This document shows positions 48,924 through 59,052 of a stretch of DNA of 64,000 nucleotides, piece by piece. Every line of letters begins with the position of its first letter. The stretch's first letter is position 1. The stretch is from Carnegiea gigantea (taxonomy: Eukaryota > Streptophyta > Magnoliopsida > Caryophyllales > Cactaceae), in contig JAKOGI010002425.1 of assembly GCA_029747015.1 (NCBI GenBank), positions 21,001 through 85,000 of the forward strand. Reading direction: 5' to 3'. Made by a program: the position numbers and the translations under genes. Under the pieces are notes generated by a model. The model ran no database searches and was not told the DNA's origin. It was given only the letters and a program-made list of their open reading frames with translations.

Positions 48924-49594
48924 GAGGAGATCTAGGTGATGGAGAGATAAATTCTGGAGGCTTAAAGCTTGCTTCACCTTATTACTGGAGAAGTCATAGA
49001 AGATGAGCCTAATCTTTACTAAGGTTAATTTTTTGTATGCGCTCTCTATGTAACATAATCTTTACATTTGTTATATAATTTTTGTAATAACTAAAGAACC
49101 TACTTCCTACTTTAATATATGCGTCTTATGTTGGCCTTTTATTATTTCTAGCTTCTTTTCTCTCTTTCCCCTATCTCTAGTTACAATAACCTAACTTCTT
49201 ATAATTTCCCTTTATAGACAGGGGATATTGGATTCTGTCATTTAAAAGCCAACACAACTCATAATTTTATGCAAAAGGTTGCTGCTGTTTCTAACCCTAC
49301 TATATTTGCTGGAAGAATCATTGTTGTGGGGTTTTCCTCTCTTGCCCTAGAGGACAGTAGGGTATCCTAGGTTTTTACTTCTATTTGATGCACGTTTTGT
49401 GCTCCTTCCCCTATTTCTCATCCAAATCCCTTATTTTATGGCATAGAATCTTTGAAAGGGGTAAGAGGAAGCCAGACTTTGTACTAGATATCTACTAAGG
49501 TGACAAAGGTTAAGGCATCATCCATCCAAAGGTACCACAAGCATTATGCTTTGCGAACCAAGTGAAGATGATGTCATTGCCTTGGATGCTAAGG
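48924..49594 (+). other. Flank left of the copia element, possibly an old 3' exon
   Basis: The last 90 bases before the insertion read, in one frame, SIMLCEPSEDDVIALDAKDM. With one copy of ATATG kept, that frame would end at a TAA right at the insertion point. I do not recognise the peptide and see no splice site that I can defend. Nothing else is visible in this stretch. Confidence 0.25.
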
Positions 49595-49599
49595 ATATG
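49595..49599. repeat. Left target-site duplication of the copia element (ATATG)
   Basis: Identical to 60745-60749. Together they fix the element as exactly 49600-60744. Confidence 0.95.
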
Positions 49600-51289
49600 T
49601 GTTGAATTTAGGAGTACTTACCCACAAGAGGGGGGTAAATTGTGGTGTTCGATTTTCGTGTACTTACTGACAAACACCCTCCTAATTGCAGAGGTTGTTC
49701 TTGAATTACAAACAACCTTCTGACTTGTTTGCACAGGATGTTCTCAATTTGCTCAAAGGCGAAAATCAACAAGATAAATGCGGAAATAAAGCACACACAA
49801 TTTTTCCGTGGAAAACACCTCTAGCCCAACTGAGGTGTGAAAAACCACGACCTACCTCGTGTAGGATTTAACCACTTTCACTAACGGGCTTCACACGTTA
49901 CAAATGTAACACACCTTGTTACAACTTGCAACCACGTAACCTTCTTTTCTAAGAAAGGTTACACCACGTCCAAATCTCACCAGATTGGACACGTCCAAAG
50001 TCCACACGACTGAGGACCACTCACTCACTTTTCTGATCCAAGATCAGGGTTACAAAACACCTTACGGGGGTGCTTCTGATTTAAGCAGATGTAAGGTACA
50101 ATGAGGTCCTAGTATGCCAATATCTTGAAAGCTCAGCTTAAACACAACTTGTCTCGATTTTTCTTTTCTCAAGAGTAGCTCGAAAAATTCTTCTCACTAG
50201 AAAAACCACTTTTGCACTTCTCCCTTTTTGCGTATGTTGTGTATGTTTCTCGTTTTTTCTTATCTTATGAATGGGAGTGAAATGTTGAGTTTTAAACAAA
50301 AAATCCAACGGTCAAAAACAAGGAGAAGTGATAAAATCAGCTATGTTTAGCAAAGAGAGATTTTTGCTTAGCACAGAGAATTCCAACGGCTAAAAGATCC
50401 AATGAGGATAGAGTTTTCCAATATTGTAGGGATTTGATTTTGGAGGATAAAAGACTATCTTTTCCCCTTAAAAATAGCCGTGAAATACCTGGAAAAGAAT
50501 CTCAGCTTTGAATTTTGAATTAATCACTTTCCAAAGGATAAGAGAGAAATATTTTCGGTTTTGGTAAATATTTTCCAGAATCAGTTTTGCAAATCTCCCA
50601 AGTGATTTTCATATCAAAAGATTTCCTACAGCTTAAATTGGTGTCTTGGAATTTTATCAAAATATATTAGAGCCTTTGGCCAACCAAAATAAGTTTTCCA
50701 AAGTGACCGGGTTTGGCCGTTGCAGTTCAGAAACACCCTAGGTACCCTGTTTACAGGGTTGTTCAAACTTGGTGTTCTGAAGCAAATAGCGCAACCAATT
50801 CAAGAGTGGTTAGTTAGAGACTTTTCAAGATTGGCATATTAACAAGAGTCTAAAAAACAAAACCTAAATTACCCAAGACATCTTATTGTAGATCCAATCA
50901 TCTTGTTCAAGACGAATACGCTGCCCCAACCACCTAGACCAACCTGTTTGCCAGGTTGTTCTTGTATCGCTTGAGTTCAGAAAGGCCTGTTTGCTGGATT
51001 GTCCTTAAAACACCTAGCCTGTTTGCCAGGTTGTTCTTGTATTGCTTGAGTTCAGGAACTGATCTTAACACAATCAACTCATCGAGGTGGTGTTCTTGAC
51101 TTGAGCGTGAGTCATCAAGGTATGAGACCTGTTCTTAAGACTTGTTCTCAACATTCAGCAAACAAGTTAAGACGCATATTGAAAATAACAGTGTATGCCT
51201 GTTTGGAGAACTTTGTTTGGAGCAACATTACTTAAGAGCATTTTACACTTGGGTTTGTTGTCATCAAAACTGAATATACTAATTCAACA
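49600..51289 (-). repeat. Sirevirus 3' LTR (1690 bp)
   Basis: Starts TGTTGAATTTAGG and ends ACTAATTCAACA on the plus strand; nearly identical to 59053-60744. It contains two copies of a 38-bp unit (50943-50980, 51018-51055) starting CCTGTTTGCCAGGTTGTTC and three further looser copies of the CCTGTTT core (50746, 50986, 51198). Confidence 0.95.
50943..51055. repeat. 38-bp direct repeat inside the LTR
   Basis: The unit begins cctgtttgccaggttgttct and ends gcttgagttcag. It occurs at 50943-50980 and 51018-51055 with one base difference, separated by a looser variant (cctgtttgctggattgtcc). The same arrangement is in the other LTR near 60400-60510. It may be a regulatory repeat, as Sirevirus LTRs are known for repeated motifs. 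Confidence 0.8.
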
Positions 51290-51303
51290 ATTTCCCCCTT
51301 TTT
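51290..51303 (-). other. Sirevirus polypurine tract
   Basis: The minus strand reads CAAAAAGGGGGAAAT and abuts the 3' LTR. It would prime plus-strand DNA synthesis. Confidence 0.9.
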
Positions 51304-51602
51304 GATGATGACAAACCAAGTGTCCATATTAAAAAAAATTGAACGCTGATAGAGATCCACGTAGGTACAAGGAGTTAGAGGTCAACCCACCCTATCGAGT
51401 CAAGGTCAGGCTCATTCGTCATACTTTGTCAATAGGTTACACTATTCTTCCCTCTTTTGGCATCATTAAAAAGCAAGAACAACAGGACAGTTGCAAGAAA
51501 AGCATATAGAGCATTGCAAATAGATATTTCATTGCAAAGAAAAGTAGTACAATGCCAAAACAACAAAACTAAGAGAGGAGGAGGAGGAGACTAGAGACCA
51601 GC

Positions 51603-53384
51603 CTAGACAATCAGGGAGCAGGGGGTGGTTTTGTTTGCAGAGGAGGAATGCTGGGGGTCATCCTTGAGGCGAGCATTGTCCTCAAGAACAGCCTCAACCT
51701 TGATGGAAGGTCGCCCAGAAACAGGTGGTCGAGGTGGTCGACGACCCTGTTTGGAGACTGACCCTTCGCCAACCTAGCAGGGTGTCAATCCCAATCTCAT
51801 CAATGATTTGGGCCGCCACTCTCCGTGTAAGCGCTATCCCAAAGTGCTCAAACACCCTTGTCAGCAGAACCCATAGCCAAGATCATGGGCTCGGGTGGTG
51901 TTCGCAATTCGCCTTATGTGGCGAATCATGATTGCAGGGAGGTTTATTGGTTCCTCCCGATCCAGTAGGTCCACCAGACATTGATCGAGGGCATCTGCTG
52001 AGTTTTGCCCTTGACCTCGCGGAATTATATTCTTGATGGTGAACATAAACAGTAGTTGGTGCAGGGAGGTCATTTCACCCTTCTTAACCGAGAGGGGTGT
52101 TCTCAGGCCCTGTTTCTGATTGAGGCGTTGGGACACCTCTAGGAGCTTGGCTGTTGCCAGGGCAGTCTTATCTTCCCTCACATACACAACAAAGCCTTGT
52201 GAGGGCACCCCTAATATTTTCCCAAGTGTGGGCGCATCAACCTTAATGCCTTGCCCATTCACAAAACTTGTCACCACCCCTTTGGTGACACTGCAGTTGG
52301 CGTAAAAGTCAGCCAATTCAGGCACAGAACACCCCAACTGGGTGTTTGCAAACAAGTCGAGCCAGCCTTGGACTCGCAACTTGTTCAGGAACACCCCCAG
52401 ACCCTGTTCCTCGAAAAAACGTACATTTACTACCTTCCCCCTAACGACATTGCGCTTAAGCAATTGCGCATGCTTGTCAGACATAGGAGAGGAAGTGGAC
52501 TTCTTTGGGCGTTTGGGAGGAGGAACAAAGGTGGTAGCGTCTGGTAGGGGAGCTGTTCTGGGCTTTCTTTTGAGGGGTGAGTTTGCAGGAGAGGACTTCA
52601 CAGCAGGTTTAGAGGTTGATTTTTGAGGGGCTTGATCTTCAGAGGACTCGGAGAACACCGGTGTCCCTTGTTTAAAAGAGGTGTTCTCAGAGTCAGAACT
52701 CGAGAACCCCTCAGTAGAAGAAGAGGAAATCTCTTCGATGATTGGAGCAGAGGGTTTGGAGATACGGGGAGCGGATTGAAAAGCTATTCTTGCAGATTTG
52801 CGAGAAGGCTTGGAGGATTTTGGAGAAGAGGGAGTTCGAGAGGGCTGAGACCTTGGTTGTAGCCTTGTTCTTGGCGTTCTGCTGCGCCTGGCCACTATTT
52901 TCACCCTTTTCCTTTTCTCTCCGGTTTGAGCAACCGGAGTAGTGAGTTCAGCCTCAGGGAGAGAATCCTTCTCCTGACTCTCCTCTGATGTCTCATTCGA
53001 ATTCCCTCGGAAATCGACATTCAGATCCTCCACACACACGGCGTCAAAAGAGTCTTTCCCTGTTTCTGGAACTGTTTCAGGAAACAGCCCAAAAGAACAG
53101 GGTTCGAAATTATCACTAAACCCTTCAGGGGTTTCCAAGATTTTGTCTTGAGGCCCCGATGGTGCACCCTCCGACTCTAGTTTAATGGGACATGCAACTG
53201 ACCCCACAAGAAACACCAATTCCCTTCCACGATTGAAGGGAATATCGTCCATCCCTATCCCGACTGACTTTAGGAACAAGCTTTTCAAAAATCTGAAAGG
53301 CTTGTACAGGATTGGGCGAGGGGGAGCTGGGATTGAGGACGCAAGAACCAGGGCTTTTGAGTGAGAGGTGTTGTTGGAACCCAT
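51603..53384 (-). pseudogene. Envelope-like third ORF of the Sirevirus element (507-codon open part)
   Basis: The open part is 53384-51861. Its start ATG GGT TCC lies 520 bases after the pol stop and in another frame. Residues 1-150 are acidic and poorly conserved. 155-200 is a strongly basic Ser/Pro/Arg-rich stretch (EKRKRVKIVARRSR). 205-300 is Ser/Lys/Pro-rich. About 309-500 is a folded-looking domain (KRNVVRGKVVNVRFF, GWLDLF, ELADFYANCSV, ILGVPSQGFVVYV) that resembles the plant transposon-protein domain annotated in envelope-like ORFs. I see no signal peptide or membrane segment, so an envelope role is doubtful. The frame ends at TGA 51861, but family-like sequence continues in another frame and then in the original frame to a stop at 51603, so two compensating frame changes have broken the C-terminus. 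Confidence 0.75.
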
Positions 53385-53904
53385 TGTTGCAGAGGAGAGA
53401 GATTAGGGTTTAAGGCTGTTTGCAGGGTTTGCTTTTGATCGAGATGAAGTCAGGTGAAAAGAAGAACTGAGAACAGGGCATTTAAAGAGAGAGAGAGCAC
53501 CCAAAATCTTTTAAAAATCTCTAGGTTTGCAACAGGTGAGAACATTAAAGGCGTGTGCCTTGGTAAGGAGGCAGGTTTAAAGAAAACACATTCCCATATG
53601 CATCGAACAACCAAGGGACATACCTGTTCTTTCCGTTCGATCAAGATACCTGCCTGTTCTTCGCCGTTTGATCTTGATTTGACTCATTGGTACTAGGGGT
53701 GGCAGAGCTGCTCCAGTGATCCTTAGTACATCCCCTTATGCTGCACTCTTTGTATAAATTAAAAAGAAACGCACGTAATTCGAGTGTATGCACTCATTGT
53801 ACATAAATCACATCAGTTGCTAATAAGATTTGCAAACAAGGGGAGAGAACATGGTGTAGAGGTTGTTTTTACCAAACCTAGTTCATGTCTTGGAAACAAG
53901 TATC
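53385..53904 (-). other. Spacer between pol and third ORF
   Basis: 520 bases with no credible gene on either strand. In related elements the third ORF may be reached by a spliced or otherwise separate message, and any acceptor site would lie here. I could not pick one confidently. Confidence 0.5.
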
Positions 53905-55767
53905 TCATGGTGTTCTTACCAACCCTAGTTCCAGTCTATTTCTCTCAAATTGATCTCTAGCTAGTGCCTTAGTGAATATATCAGCAATTTGATTTTTCGT
54001 TGTGCAAAAATTCATAGAAATTAAACCCTTTTCAACATTATCTCTCAAGAAATGATGTCGAATGTCAATATGCTTTGTTCTTTTATGTTGACATGGATTT
54101 TTGGCAATGTTAATTGCACTTGTATTATCACAAAAAATAGGAATGCATCCAGTGTCAACACAAAAGTCCTTAAGCTGTTGTCTTATCCACAATAGTTGAG
54201 CACAACATGAAGCTGCTGCAACATATTCAGCTTCTGCTGTGGACATGGCAACTGAATGTTGCTTCTTGGTAGCCCAAGATACCAAACAAGGTCCAGGAAA
54301 GTGAGCCATACCTGAGGTACTCTTTCTATCAACTAGGAATCCAGCATAGTCAGCGTCAACATATCCAACAAGATCAAAATTGCAACCTCTAGGATACCAT
54401 AAAGCTAAATTGGGTGTATGCTTCAAATATCTTAGTATCCGTTTAACAGCTTTAAGATGAGTTTCCTTAGGATTAGACTGAAAACGGGCACATAAACCAA
54501 CACTAAAAACAATATCCGGTCTACTAGCGGTTAGGTATAGGAGTAACCCAATCATGCCCCTATAGAGTTTCTCCTCAACTGAGGGACTCCCATCATCCAT
54601 AACCAACTTGGTTGAAGGAGAAATAGGAGTGTCTATGGATTTGGCCGACTCCATCCCAAAACGCTTAAGTAGCTCCTTGATATACTTTTGTTGATGGATC
54701 ATGGTGCCGTTTGGAGTTTGCTTGATTTGTAAGCCTAAGAAAAAGTTAAGCTCACCCATCATGCTCATCTCAAACTCACTCCTCATCATATTTGAAAATT
54801 CATTGCATAAATCATGATGAGTTGCACCAAATATAATGTCATCAACATATATTTGGACAATCAATAAATGTTCCCCCTTAGATTTTAGAAACAAGGTATT
54901 GTCTACCTTGCCTCTTCTAAAATTATTTTCAAGTAAAAAACTTGACAAACATTCATACCAAGCTCTAGGAGCTTGTTTTAAACCATAAAGAGCTTTGTCA
55001 AATTTGAAAACATGGTTAGGAAATTCACTGTTTTCAAAACTAGGGGGTTGTTTGACATACACCTCTTCTTTAAGGTATCCGTTTAGGAATGCACTTTTCA
55101 CGTCCATTTGATATAGCTTGATTTTCATATGAGCTGCAAAGGCTATTAGGATTCGAATAGCCTCAATTCTAGCAATTGGTGCAAAGGTTTCTTCATAATC
55201 GATCCCTTCTTCTTGGTTATACCCTTGAATAACCAGCCGTGCCTTGTTCCTAGTGACTGTTCCTGACTCATCCAGCTTGTTTCGGAACACCCACTTGGTT
55301 CCAATGATTGTTCTCTCTGCAGGTTTAGGTACCAGGTGCCATACTCTGTTTCTTTCAAATTGATGGAGCTCTTCTTGCATTCCCGTGACCCAATCTGAAT
55401 CTGCAAGAGCTTCATTCACATTCTTTGGCTCAATGTTAGAGAGAAAAGCATAGAAAGCACAGAAATTCTTAAGCTTAGACCTGGTTTGCACTCCACTGTT
55501 AATATCAGACAGAATTTGATCAAGGGGGTGTGAACTATGGTGCTTCCATGGTCGTGGAGTAAGTGGATCCACAGACATATGCTCTACTCTAGTCGGAATA
55601 TTTGGAGAATCAGGCTCACGAACACCTCCTGAGCCTGTTTCTGCACCTGTTTGTAAGCCTGTTCCTAAAGAACATGATCCCGAACAGGGTTCAGCGGTGT
55701 TTCCTCCTGTTTGGTGTTCACCTTGCCTGCCGTTTTGAGGAACAACTTCTGGGCCTATTGTCTCCAT
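53905..55767 (-). CDS. pol: Sirevirus reverse transcriptase-RNase H (620 codons, open)
   Basis: This part of the pol polyprotein is intact. Residues 115-350 are the copia [37 protein letters not shown], motif [13 protein letters not shown] (D222), [12 protein letters not shown], and the catalytic YVDD at 307-310. The connection (351-450) includes [10 protein letters not shown] and [12 protein letters not shown]. RNase H follows with VDADYAG (D471), STAEAEYVA (E512), FCDNTSAI (D547) and [12 protein letters not shown], ending with [10 protein letters not shown]. It copies element RNA into DNA and degrades the RNA strand inside the particle. The first ATG (55767) is not a natural start: the frame is the same as that of integrase and is separated from it by a TAA at 55780-55782. 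Confidence 0.92.
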   Translation of the reverse strand: METIGPEVVPQNGRQGEHQTGGNTAEPCSGSCSLGTGLQTGAETGSGGVREPDSPNIPTRVEHMSVDPLTPRPWKHHSSHPLDQILSDINSGVQTRSKLKNFCAFYAFLSNIEPKNVNEALADSDWVTGMQEELHQFERNRVWHLVPKPAERTIIGTKWVFRNKLDESGTVTRNKARLVIQGYNQEEGIDYEETFAPIARIEAIRILIAFAAHMKIKLYQMDVKSAFLNGYLKEEVYVKQPPSFENSEFPNHVFKFDKALYGLKQAPRAWYECLSSFLLENNFRRGKVDNTLFLKSKGEHLLIVQIYVDDIIFGATHHDLCNEFSNMMRSEFEMSMMGELNFFLGLQIKQTPNGTMIHQQKYIKELLKRFGMESAKSIDTPISPSTKLVMDDGSPSVEEKLYRGMIGLLLYLTASRPDIVFSVGLCARFQSNPKETHLKAVKRILRYLKHTPNLALWYPRGCNFDLVGYVDADYAGFLVDRKSTSGMAHFPGPCLVSWATKKQHSVAMSTAEAEYVAAASCCAQLLWIRQQLKDFCVDTGCIPIFCDNTSAINIAKNPCQHKRTKHIDIRHHFLRDNVEKGLISMNFCTTKNQIADIFTKALARDQFERNRLELGLVRTP

Positions 55768-55779
55768 AGTGTTCTTACC

Positions 55780-56757
55780 TTATCTCTTATGGGGCAACAC
55801 TTCTTTTCGGATAAGACCTAATTCAAACTCTTCTTCCTGTGCACCATTCTTATTCAAGGTGTTAGATTCATCAAAAAGCACATGCACACTTTCCTCAATG
55901 CACAAGGTTCTTTTGTTAAAGACTTTGTATGCCTTGCTGTGAGAGGAATAACCGAGAAATATTGCCTCATCACTCCGGGGATCAAACTTTCCTAAAGCAT
56001 CCTTCCCATTATTATGCACAAAACACCTATAACCGAATGTTATTAAATGCATAATGTTGGGCTTTCTGCCTTTGAAGAGTTCGTAGGGAGTTTTGTTTAA
56101 AATCGGTCTAATCATATATCTATTCATAATGTAACATGATGTGTTCAAAGCTTCTGCCCAAAAGTTCCTAGGAAGACCACTAGAAATAAGCATTGTCCTA
56201 GTCATGTCTTCTAGGGTGCGGTTTTTGCGCTCAACCACCCCATTCTGTTGGGGTGTTCTTGGGGCCGAGAAGTTATGATCAACACCATGCGTATTACAAA
56301 ATTCTGTAAAACTTGCATTTTCAAATTCAGTACCATGATCAGACCTCAAGCTAACCAATGAGTGTCCTACTCTCTTTTCAACCTTTTTGAGAAGGGCAAT
56401 AAAATTCTCAAAAGCTTCATCCTTGGAGGCCAAGAACAGGGTCCAAGTAAATCGAGAGTAATCATCCACTATAACAAGCACATACCTCTTCCCACCTCTA
56501 CTTGTTATCCTCATAGGACCACATAGATCAATGTGCAATAATTCAAGAGGTCGGGTAGTGCTAACACACCTTTTTGATTTAAAAGACAATCTGACTTGTT
56601 TTCCTTTTACACAAGCTTCACATACCCTGTCATCATTAAACTTGATGGAAGGTAGTCCAACAACCAAGTCTTTGGAAACAAGTTTGTTTAAAAGAGTAAG
56701 GCTCGCATGACCTAGTCTCTTGTGCCAGAGCATTATATCATCATTCACAGCACTCAA
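55780..56757 (-). CDS. pol: Sirevirus integrase (open part, 325 codons)
   Basis: Residues 11-49 form the HHCC zinc finger (H12, H17, C46, C49; WHKRLGHAS...CEACVKGKQ). The catalytic core has D77 (HIDLCGPM), D140 (LRSDHGTEFEN) and E176 (QQNGVVERKNRTLEDM). The copia-type C-terminal region includes LGKFDPRSDEAIFLGYSSHSKAYKVFN and ESVHVLFDE. It inserts the DNA copy into the chromosome. The open frame begins at a TTG and overlaps the protease frame by 17 bases, so a frame change of one base near 56750 separates it from protease. A TAA at 55780 separates it from RT in the same frame. All catalytic residues are present. Confidence 0.92.
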   Translation of the reverse strand: MSAVNDDIMLWHKRLGHASLTLLNKLVSKDLVVGLPSIKFNDDRVCEACVKGKQVRLSFKSKRCVSTTRPLELLHIDLCGPMRITSRGGKRYVLVIVDDYSRFTWTLFLASKDEAFENFIALLKKVEKRVGHSLVSLRSDHGTEFENASFTEFCNTHGVDHNFSAPRTPQQNGVVERKNRTLEDMTRTMLISSGLPRNFWAEALNTSCYIMNRYMIRPILNKTPYELFKGRKPNIMHLITFGYRCFVHNNGKDALGKFDPRSDEAIFLGYSSHSKAYKVFNKRTLCIEESVHVLFDESNTLNKNGAQEEEFELGLIRKEVLPHKR

Positions 56758-57223
56758 ACAAGTCAGGTTGTTTTGGAGAAGTGTGGAAATACAAACTTTG
56801 TAAACATTTTTGACGCTTCCCCTTTAACACAACGTCTCCTGTGTTGGCATTGACAACCAAGCAATGTGTTCGTGAGAACACCACTAGATTGTTCTTATCA
56901 CACAGTTGGGACACACTTAGTAAATTATGCTTTAAACCATCAACTAAGTGCACATTATCAATTGAGTGGGAGAGAGTTTTACCAATGCTACGTATACCGA
57001 CAATTGTCCCAGACTTGCCGTTTCTAAAAGCCACGCTCCCACCGGTTGAAGCTGTAAGTGAGAGAAAGTTTGATTTTTCTCGGGTCATATGCCGCGAACA
57101 CCCACTATCAACATACCACAGCTGCCTGTTTTCAAGGTTATTTTCTGAGCTATTTGCCAGGGTGTTTCTTATCCTGTTTGTTGGGTTGTTTGTGGGGTTG
57201 TTCTCTCTCACTTCAGTCTGCAA
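56741..57223 (-). CDS. pol: Sirevirus aspartic protease and pre-integrase segment
   Basis: Residues 1-33 are Asn/Thr-rich. At 35-45 is the retropepsin active site LWYVDSGCSRHM (D39-S-G). This is followed by FRNGKSGTIVG.RSIGKTL and, at about 90-110, the GAG-preintegrase lead NVHLVDGLKHNLLSVSQLCDK. It cuts the gag-pol polyprotein. The open frame starts at a TTG codon, not a real start. It is in frame with the gag knuckle segment, but TAG 57251-57253 and TGA 57230-57232 stand between them. It ends by running out of frame at 56741. Confidence 0.9.
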   Translation of the reverse strand: MQTEVRENNPTNNPTNRIRNTLANSSENNLENRQLWYVDSGCSRHMTREKSNFLSLTASTGGSVAFRNGKSGTIVGIRSIGKTLSHSIDNVHLVDGLKHNLLSVSQLCDKNNLVVFSRTHCLVVNANTGDVVLKGKRQKCLQSLYFHTSPKQPDLFECCE

Positions 57224-57250
57224 AACAAATCAAGGGTTAGTTTTGGGAAC

Positions 57251-58117
57251 CTAGATCCACTTGGGTCCCATTCTTTTAGACAAATAAAGCTCATCTTTCC
57301 TAATCCAGATTTGTTTCACATACCTTTCATTCTTTTCAATGGCATACCTTCTTGAAGGACATGAATATTGATAGTGACCAGTTTTACCACAATGAAAGCA
57401 AACAATGTTTTCAGGTAATCCCACATACTTTCTATGGATTGGGTAAACGGTTCGTTTAGGCTTATATCCAAGTCCCTTTTTGTTTCGACTGTGGTGAGTG
57501 TTTAACCAATCAAGGGCTTGTGAGGACTTGTTCCATAACCTGTTTGTGGCAAGGTCGTGTTCTGTGCGTTTTGCTTTAGCCGACAGGTTCTTGTTTTCAG
57601 CAAGCAAAACTTCGACCTTTTCTTTAAGTTCAAGGGTTTCCTTTTCAGCCTTGGCTTGATTGGTGGAATATTTTACTTCGTTCAAGATCAAGGTCTCCCT
57701 AAGGTCATTTATGGTTTGATGTGAAGCTAGAATTTCTCTTTCAGCCTCAAGTTTCTCATTCTTAAGGATCTCATTTTCTAGTTCTAGGTCTCGGACATCT
57801 CGTTTCAATTCAGCACAAGTATCCATCAAGGTATACAAAAGTTTTTCGAGAGTTGCTTTATTGAGACCACGTACCTTGTTCTTGAGATCAGTCAAGCTAT
57901 TTGTGGATTCATCACCTGAGTCTGAGTCACCTTGTGCCATGAGAGCTACAGCATCTCCTTCACTTTCAGATTCACCTTCATCCTCAGAAGAGTCTCCCCA
58001 GGCAACAAGCATAGCCTTCGAGAATCTTTTGCCTGAGGTGTTCACAGGTTGTTTTCGAACCTGTTTCCTGGGTTGTTCGAACTCCTGCTCTTCTCGAAGC
58101 AGAGGGCAGTTTTTCAC
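57251..58117 (-). CDS. gag: Sirevirus gag C-terminal part: coiled coil and zinc knuckles
   Basis: Just upstream in this frame, at about 58144-58103, stands a first CCHC knuckle (CFKCGKPDHLVKNC); the open frame's GTG first codon lies inside it. Residues 45-70 are acidic. 75-190 is a long heptad-rich, Leu/Glu/Lys-rich coiled coil (for example ELKRDVRDLELENEILKNEK). 240-253 is a second CCHC knuckle (C240, C243, H248, C253; CFHCGKTGHYQYSC). The C-terminus is LSKRMGPKWI, then TAG. Long coiled coils in gag are typical of Sireviruses and should support assembly; knuckles bind RNA. It is out of frame with the N-terminal gag part. Confidence 0.88.
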   Translation of the reverse strand: MKNCPLLREEQEFEQPRKQVRKQPVNTSGKRFSKAMLVAWGDSSEDEGESESEGDAVALMAQGDSDSGDESTNSLTDLKNKVRGLNKATLEKLLYTLMDTCAELKRDVRDLELENEILKNEKLEAEREILASHQTINDLRETLILNEVKYSTNQAKAEKETLELKEKVEVLLAENKNLSAKAKRTEHDLATNRLWNKSSQALDWLNTHHSRNKKGLGYKPKRTVYPIHRKYVGLPENIVCFHCGKTGHYQYSCPSRRYAIEKNERYVKQIWIRKDELYLSKRMGPKWI

Positions 58118-58995
58118 AAGGTGATCTGGTTTGCCACATTTAAAACACCCTGTGAACTGTTCTCGGGGGTGTTTCTGGATTTACTGAAGTCCTTTCTTCT
58201 GCTGTTTTCTTTGACCTTTTTGAAGAATTTCTTGAACTTTCGTGTCATTAAGGCCATCTCTTCATCCTCAAGGTCAGAGTCATCATCCTCTTGTGCTTTC
58301 AAGGCAAGCCCACGATCCTTCTTCTGCTCCTCTTTTTGTTGTGAGTTCTTTCTGAGTTCATAGGTTTGAAGATTGCCAATCAACTCGTCAAGGGTGATCT
58401 TGTTCATGTCTTTAGCTTCTTGGATGGCTGTCACCTTCGCTTCCCAAGACCGAGGCAAAATCCTTAGAATCTTCCTCACCAGCTCTTCTGTGGTGAAGGA
58501 TTTTCCCAGGGATTTTAGCTCGTTTGTTATGTGGGTGAAGCGTGTGTACATATCCATCACGTTCTCACGATCACCCATATCAAACAACTCATATTGCCTC
58601 ATGAGTAGCTCAATACGTGATTGTTTGACTTGACTTGTTCCTTCATGAGCTACTTGGAGGGCATTCCATATCTCCTGGGCTGACTCACACTCCGAGATAC
58701 GTGTATATTCATCTGGACCTAGGCCAAAATATAATAGCTTCTTGGCCTTGGCATTCTTTTCCATTTTCTTATAGTCTTCAGCATCAAACTCTATGGGTTC
58801 CTTGGGAACCTTCTTACCATCTTCAAGCACCTTGGTGGGAACAAGGGGCCCGTTCTTGATGAGCATCCATAACTCATAATCTTCTGCCTGAATATAGTTT
58901 TCCATCCTATTCTTCCACCAACTATAATGTTGGCCGTTGAAATAGGGTGGCCAAGTAATGGATTGCCCTTCAAGGATTCCTTGTGGTGTACTCAT
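58114..58995 (-). CDS. gag: Sirevirus gag N-terminal part (293 codons)
   Basis: The ATG at 58995 is 43 bases after the primer-binding site and is the natural gag start (MSTPQGILEGQSI). Residues 15-40 carry the copia gag lead (PPYFNGQHYSWWKNRMENYI). 95-215 form the UBN2-type gag core with ISECESAQEIWNALQVAHEG, FTHITNELKSLGKS, LVRKILRILPRSWEAKVTAI and ITLDELIGNLQTYE. 235-275 is acidic then basic. Past about residue 280 the frame is wrong: a length change of one base near 58145-58170 takes it out of the frame of the zinc knuckle, and it ends at 58114. It builds the particle shell. Confidence 0.88.
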   Translation of the reverse strand: MSTPQGILEGQSITWPPYFNGQHYSWWKNRMENYIQAEDYELWMLIKNGPLVPTKVLEDGKKVPKEPIEFDAEDYKKMEKNAKAKKLLYFGLGPDEYTRISECESAQEIWNALQVAHEGTSQVKQSRIELLMRQYELFDMGDRENVMDMYTRFTHITNELKSLGKSFTTEELVRKILRILPRSWEAKVTAIQEAKDMNKITLDELIGNLQTYELRKNSQQKEEQKKDRGLALKAQEDDDSDLEDEEMALMTRKFKKFFKKVKENSRRKDFSKSRNTPENSSQGVLNVANQITL

Positions 58996-59038
58996 CTTCA
59001 GAATCTCTCAAGGTGTTAGCCCTTTTGTGAGAGAACCT

Positions 59039-59050
59039 GCTCTGATACCA
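59039..59050 (-). other. Sirevirus primer-binding site (initiator-Met tRNA)
   Basis: The minus strand TGGTATCAGAGC starts two bases inside the LTR edge and is the complement of the 3' end of initiator-Met tRNA. It is unchanged, unlike the decayed Athila sites in this window. Confidence 0.95.
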
Positions 59051-59052
59051 CT

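Noticed and set aside
49608..49871. Small open frames repeated at 59061-59324
   Set aside because: They are inside the two LTRs, so their duplication reflects LTR identity rather than two genes.
52120..52942. Several plus-strand open frames of 61-98 codons
   Set aside because: They lie antisense to the 507-codon third ORF of the copia element and have no protein-like conservation; they are shadows.
56841..58859. Plus-strand open frames of 60-137 codons opposite gag and protease
   Set aside because: Antisense shadows of the well-supported minus-strand gag-pol frame.
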